The translations under genes and the position numbers were made by a program. The notes below the pieces were generated by a model. It did not search any database and had not been told where the DNA came from. It worked only from the letters and a program-made list of their open reading frames with translations. DNA of 64,000 bases from SZUA-448 sp045627185 (GTDB taxonomy: Bacteria > Bacillota > Clostridia > Lachnospirales > Lachnospiraceae): NCBI GenBank assembly GCA_045627185.1, contig JAZQNE010000026.1:31252-95251 (forward strand). The letters run 5' to 3'. Positions 61,469 to 64,000 of this stretch are shown in pieces. Numbering within the stretch: position 1 is the first letter of the stretch; each line of letters opens with the position of its first letter.

Positions 61469-62359
61469 TTATTTGTAAAATGCATGTCCGTCATGAACAA
61501 ACAGATACTGAAGTTTGCTTCTCCAGCCCTTGCCGCGCAAAAGGTTAAGATGATTTTCCCATGCGAAGAAATACAAAGCGCCTTTTGAATAATCCTCACC
61601 CTTCAGTGCACGGGTTACGGCCTCACGTGTGCTGTCTGTTACAACAATCGAATTCCAGTACCATTTTTTCTGTGTAGGTGTAAACTGGTTTTTCGCAAAC
61701 ATTACATCATGAACGGTTTTGCCCCAGCCTGCAAGATATCTGTTTAATACAACATTCGCAACAAGGATTTTACCGTAAATGTCTTCACTCGGAGCCTCAG
61801 CCTCAACTAATGTCATTAAATCACTAAGTTCCTGTTCTGTCAAATCAATATGATATTTCGGATTCATTTCACAGGTAAGGTATGAAGGAAGGCCGGGCTC
61901 TCTTGCGCGGTACAATGCAAGAATGTCTTCCGAATAGGAAAGTATTCCGATCAGTTCCTCAGTTTCGGTATCCACCGGAATGGCGGAACTGTCTGCATCA
62001 GATTCATCTGCTACTGAGATAGCATCGTCCTGTGCGGGCTTTGGAATTGTCAGATACAGTTCTTCGTAATCAGTAGGGGTAAGCATCTTGTAGAGCCTGC
62101 TTACCGGGTGTTTGGGAACTACGGTTCCGCTGCTTTTTTCTTCAGTTTTCTGAACGGGAGCAGGCGTAACGGGTGTCTCAACGGGTTTCTTTTTGTTTTC
62201 TGTTGCAAATACTGTTACTGTGCCTGCTGCAAGAACAATAAATGCCGCAATCACTCCGGCCAGACGGCCTGTGTGTTTTTTTATAGTCTTCGGTTTATTT
62301 TCCGCTAAAGACTCACCGCGGAATATATACTCTCCGGCTATAATCTCTTTTGTTTCCAT
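61469..62359 (-). CDS. SleB/CwlJ-type cell wall hydrolase, membrane-anchored
   Basis: 296 residues. Short basic N-terminus, one membrane helix near residues 30-52 (LAGVIAAFIVLAAGTVTVFA), a Pro/Thr/Lys linker, then at about 165-296 the Hydrolase_2 domain: LSDLMTLVEAEAPSEDIYGK with the catalytic Glu, VLNRYLAGWGKTVHDVMF, KNQFTP and ALYFFAWEN. Such enzymes cleave peptidoglycan in spore germination or growth. No spore-specific signal seen. Transcribed from a consensus promoter with thrC behind it. Confidence 0.9.
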   Translation of the reverse strand: METKEIIAGEYIFRGESLAENKPKTIKKHTGRLAGVIAAFIVLAAGTVTVFATENKKKPVETPVTPAPVQKTEEKSSGTVVPKHPVSRLYKMLTPTDYEELYLTIPKPAQDDAISVADESDADSSAIPVDTETEELIGILSYSEDILALYRAREPGLPSYLTCEMNPKYHIDLTEQELSDLMTLVEAEAPSEDIYGKILVANVVLNRYLAGWGKTVHDVMFAKNQFTPTQKKWYWNSIVVTDSTREAVTRALKGEDYSKGALYFFAWENHLNLLRGKGWRSKLQYLFVHDGHAFYK

Positions 62360-62439
62360 AATAAATATCTCTCAACTTTTCCTTAGATTCCGGTCTGACC
62401 GGTCTAACCCTCTCTACAGCCCCCCCACTGCTTCTAGGC

Positions 62440-62468
62440 ATTATATTCAAAGAACCCTTTTCTGTCAA
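62440..62468 (-). promoter_or_regulatory. Consensus promoter of the cell wall hydrolase-thrC unit
   Basis: Perfect TTGACA (62463-62468), 17-bp spacer, perfect TATAAT (62440-62445). A run of seven C is in the leader at 62421-62426 and its edge. Confidence 0.85.
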
Positions 62469-62609
62469 GTTTATGTATTTTTCTGTAAAATTATTGGCAA
62501 AAAAATAACTTTTCTGTAAGAGTTAAATCGGTTATACTATATATTAAATAATGCATTTACGCATTGAATCCGCCTGACTTCAGGCATATATACCACTTTG
62601 GAGGGCATT

Positions 62610-63425
62610 ATGGCACTTGCCGGCGCATTTCCTTCACAAATGAAAGATGGCACAACCTACTACAGGTCTTCCTTCACATACAGAGGAAGGCACATAAGTC
62701 TTGGAAGCTTTTCTACCGAAAAAGCCGCTAACAAGGCTTATAAGCTTGCGCAGAAGGTTGTTGTAAAAGAACATCGTTTTTATAAAAATGTTCCGCGTGA
62801 AATCATGGCTCATTCAACAGCAGGACAGGCAGTAAGCTTTGACAAGTGGGTGATGCTTCTGAATCTGCGTGACAACCACATGTACTGCCGGAATCCGATT
62901 TACCTGCAGCATCGTTTCTTCTATTACTGTCTTGACCCCGAAACAACGCTCCGGTTTGATATTGAAGAGCTTTTCTACTATATGAACCATAAAATCCAGA
63001 AGCGCGGCGGCCACCTGTTTGTTGCCGATTACGGAATGCAGGTCAACATCCTTTCACGCTACGGGATCAAGAATTATGCGGTTATAGACAAAGATTACCG
63101 CTTCATTAACGGGGATATATGGGATTTCAGAAGCGGAAACATTGAGGTAATCAATCCTTATCACGGTGTAACGCAGACATTTTTCCATGAAAAGCAGGTT
63201 TATGTTGCCCGGATACATATAAACGGTGACTTCATCGTGGGACGATATAAAACTGCCGATGATGCTGCCGTAGCCTATAACAAAGCCGCGGATTACCTGG
63301 AGCAGCACGGATTAGCGAAGGATTTCCCGCGCAATTACATTGAGGCTTACGATGATCTCGAATATGCCCGTGTTTATCAGAATCTTCGAATTAACAGAAG
63401 GCTGTTGGCCTACAAAGCCACTTGA
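62610..63425 (+). CDS. Protein with two AP2/ERF-like DNA-binding segments
   Basis: 271 residues from ATG at 62610 (GGAGGG four to five bases upstream). N-terminal AP2-like segment TYRGRHISLGSFSTEKAANK then AYKLAQ; C-terminal segment YVARIHINGDFIVGRYKTAD then DAAVAYNKAADYL. Both show the AP2 pattern of three strands (xYxAxI..G...LGxFxT) and a helix (AAxAYN.AA). The middle 130 residues, rich in Tyr, Phe and Asn, have no HNH or LAGLIDADG motif, though bacterial AP2 domains usually go with homing nucleases. Probably binds DNA; target unknown. No clear promoter; 62469-62609 shows a small GCCTGA/TCAGGC hairpin only. Confidence 0.75.
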   Translation: MALAGAFPSQMKDGTTYYRSSFTYRGRHISLGSFSTEKAANKAYKLAQKVVVKEHRFYKNVPREIMAHSTAGQAVSFDKWVMLLNLRDNHMYCRNPIYLQHRFFYYCLDPETTLRFDIEELFYYMNHKIQKRGGHLFVADYGMQVNILSRYGIKNYAVIDKDYRFINGDIWDFRSGNIEVINPYHGVTQTFFHEKQVYVARIHINGDFIVGRYKTADDAAVAYNKAADYLEQHGLAKDFPRNYIEAYDDLEYARVYQNLRINRRLLAYKAT

Positions 63426-63450
63426 CGAACATTATTCTCCGTGATAAAAT
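63422..63450 (+). promoter_or_regulatory. Promoter of rnpB
   Basis: TTGACG (63422-63427), 17-bp spacer, TAAAAT (63445-63450). The -35 contains the stop codon of the AP2-like gene. Confidence 0.75.
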
Positions 63451-63456
63451 ACGCAC

Positions 63457-63811
63457 GTTTGAGAGGTGCAGATGATCGCGCCGCAAGGTGAGGAAAGTCC
63501 GGGCTTCATAGGGCAGGATGCCGGATAACGTCCGGTGGAGGCGACTCCCAGGCCAGTGCAACAGAAAATAAACCGCCGCTTTATGCGGTAAGGGTGGAAT
63601 GGCGGTGTAAGAGACCACCGACTTTACGGTAACGTAAAGGGCTGTGTAAACCCCATCCGAAGCAAGACAAACAGGAAACAATACGGCTGCCCGCCGTGTT
63701 TCCGGGTACGTCGCGTCGCAGCCGTCAAACGCTGCGGGAGCTGTCGGGTAACCGGCAGTCAAGATAGATGATCATCCAAGACATAACCCGGCTTATAACA
63801 TCTCTCATTTG
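63457..63811 (+). ncRNA. rnpB: RNase P RNA, bacterial class A
   Basis: Catalytic RNA that trims tRNA 5' ends. Core blocks in order: GAGGAAAGTCCGGGC (63490 region, CR I), ATAGGGCAGGATGCC, CCAGTGCAACAGAAA, GGTAAGGGTGGAATGGCGG, AGAGACCACC, and the closing ATAACCCGGCTTAT (P4 partner). P1 is TGAGAGGTG (63460-63468) with CATCTCTCA (63799-63807). The layout is class A, as in most Clostridia, not the Bacillus class B. Confidence 0.96.
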
Positions 63812-63819
63812 AGTCAATG

Positions 63820-63872
63820 GGGACGGATCTTTCTGACTCACTGCTGCGCAGTGAGTCAGAAAGAACCGTCCC
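63820..63872. repeat. Dispersed repeat, longest copy, after rnpB
   Basis: Twenty-five-bp arms (63820-63844 and 63848-63872) with one mismatch and loop TGC; core GGGACGG(A/T)TCTTTCTGACTCA shared with other copies in the window. Confidence 0.8.
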
Positions 63873-63916
63873 AATAACGTTAAGTTAAGCTTCAGACTAG
63901 GTAAACATTGAATTTA

Positions 63917-63951
63917 AATAGGATTAGGAAAAAACTAATCCTATTTTTTTT
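63917..63951 (+). terminator. Rho-independent terminator downstream of rnpB
   Basis: Perfect 11-bp stem AATAGGATTAG (63917-63927) / CTAATCCTATT (63935-63945) followed by T8. The remaining 49 bases to the window end hold a TTGACA (63962) without a visible -10 box. Confidence 0.9.
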
Positions 63952-64000
63952 ACAAAAAAGGTTGACAAATGAGCCCAAAAATGCGGCCGCCTTGCTGATT

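Noticed and set aside
63962..63990. TTGACA near the right edge as promoter of a following gene
   Set aside because: No -10 box at 16-18 bp before the window ends in a GC-rich stretch.

Overview
The window looks like a chromosomal segment of a low-to-moderate GC Gram-positive bacterium of the class Clostridia (Lachnospiraceae-like), by inference from gene order and signals. The evidence is: strong GGAGG ribosome sites; sigma-A type promoters with 16-18 bp spacers; the tig-clpP-clpX-lon-engB block; the rpmE-DUF1385-prmC-prfA block near rho; a lysine riboswitch before dapA; LytTR-DUF3021 and DUF4364 genes; a class A RNase P RNA; and many lipoproteins with Thr/Pro linkers. No phage, insertion sequence, CRISPR array, tRNA or rRNA was seen.

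Layout. 0-12.3 kb (minus strand): partial UvrD-type helicase, gltX, a RACo-like ferredoxin/ASKHA protein, a GH31 alpha-xylosidase, a small exported protein, then the translation unit rpmE, DUF1385, prmC, prfA, SpoU methyltransferase. 12.4-21.3 kb: two paralogous copies of a two-gene unit (large secreted protein with Cys/His pair plus lipoprotein) flank rho and a cytosolic 5'-nucleotidase. 21.3-30.3 kb: malic enzyme, DUF4364, engB, lon, clpX, clpP, tig, DJ-1. 30.4-36.7 kb: accessory stretch with NERD nuclease, XRE regulator/membrane protein pair, one-gene MacB-like ABC exporter, and a secreted protein whose signal peptide is split by a frameshift at an eight-base homopolymer. 36.8-47.4 kb: ilvE-pheS-pheT, YwaF-like protein, MscS channel, riboswitch-controlled dapA-dapB, typA. 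47.5-52 kb (plus strand): DUF368-LytTR-DUF3021, then ABC ATPase-permease-TetR. 52-58 kb: three lipoproteins with the same signal peptide (one PstS-like, two sharing a repeated domain) and a duplicated 117-bp promoter region, interrupted by a flavin-reductase-like gene. 58-64 kb: amidohydrolase, Ig-like exported protein, sleB-like hydrolase with thrC, a double-AP2-like protein and rnpB.

How it works together. Much of the window is housekeeping: aminoacylation (gltX, pheST), release-factor maturation (prmC modifies the RF1 made by prfA), protein quality control (trigger factor, ClpXP, Lon) and lysine/threonine/branched-chain amino acid synthesis. The variable part is mostly cell-surface: lipoproteins, secreted proteins and ABC exporters. 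The best candidates for an undescribed system are the duplicated secreted-protein/lipoprotein unit around rho (12.4-21.2 kb) and the PstS-like/repeat lipoprotein cluster with its cloned promoter (52-58 kb). Neither function can be settled from sequence reading alone.
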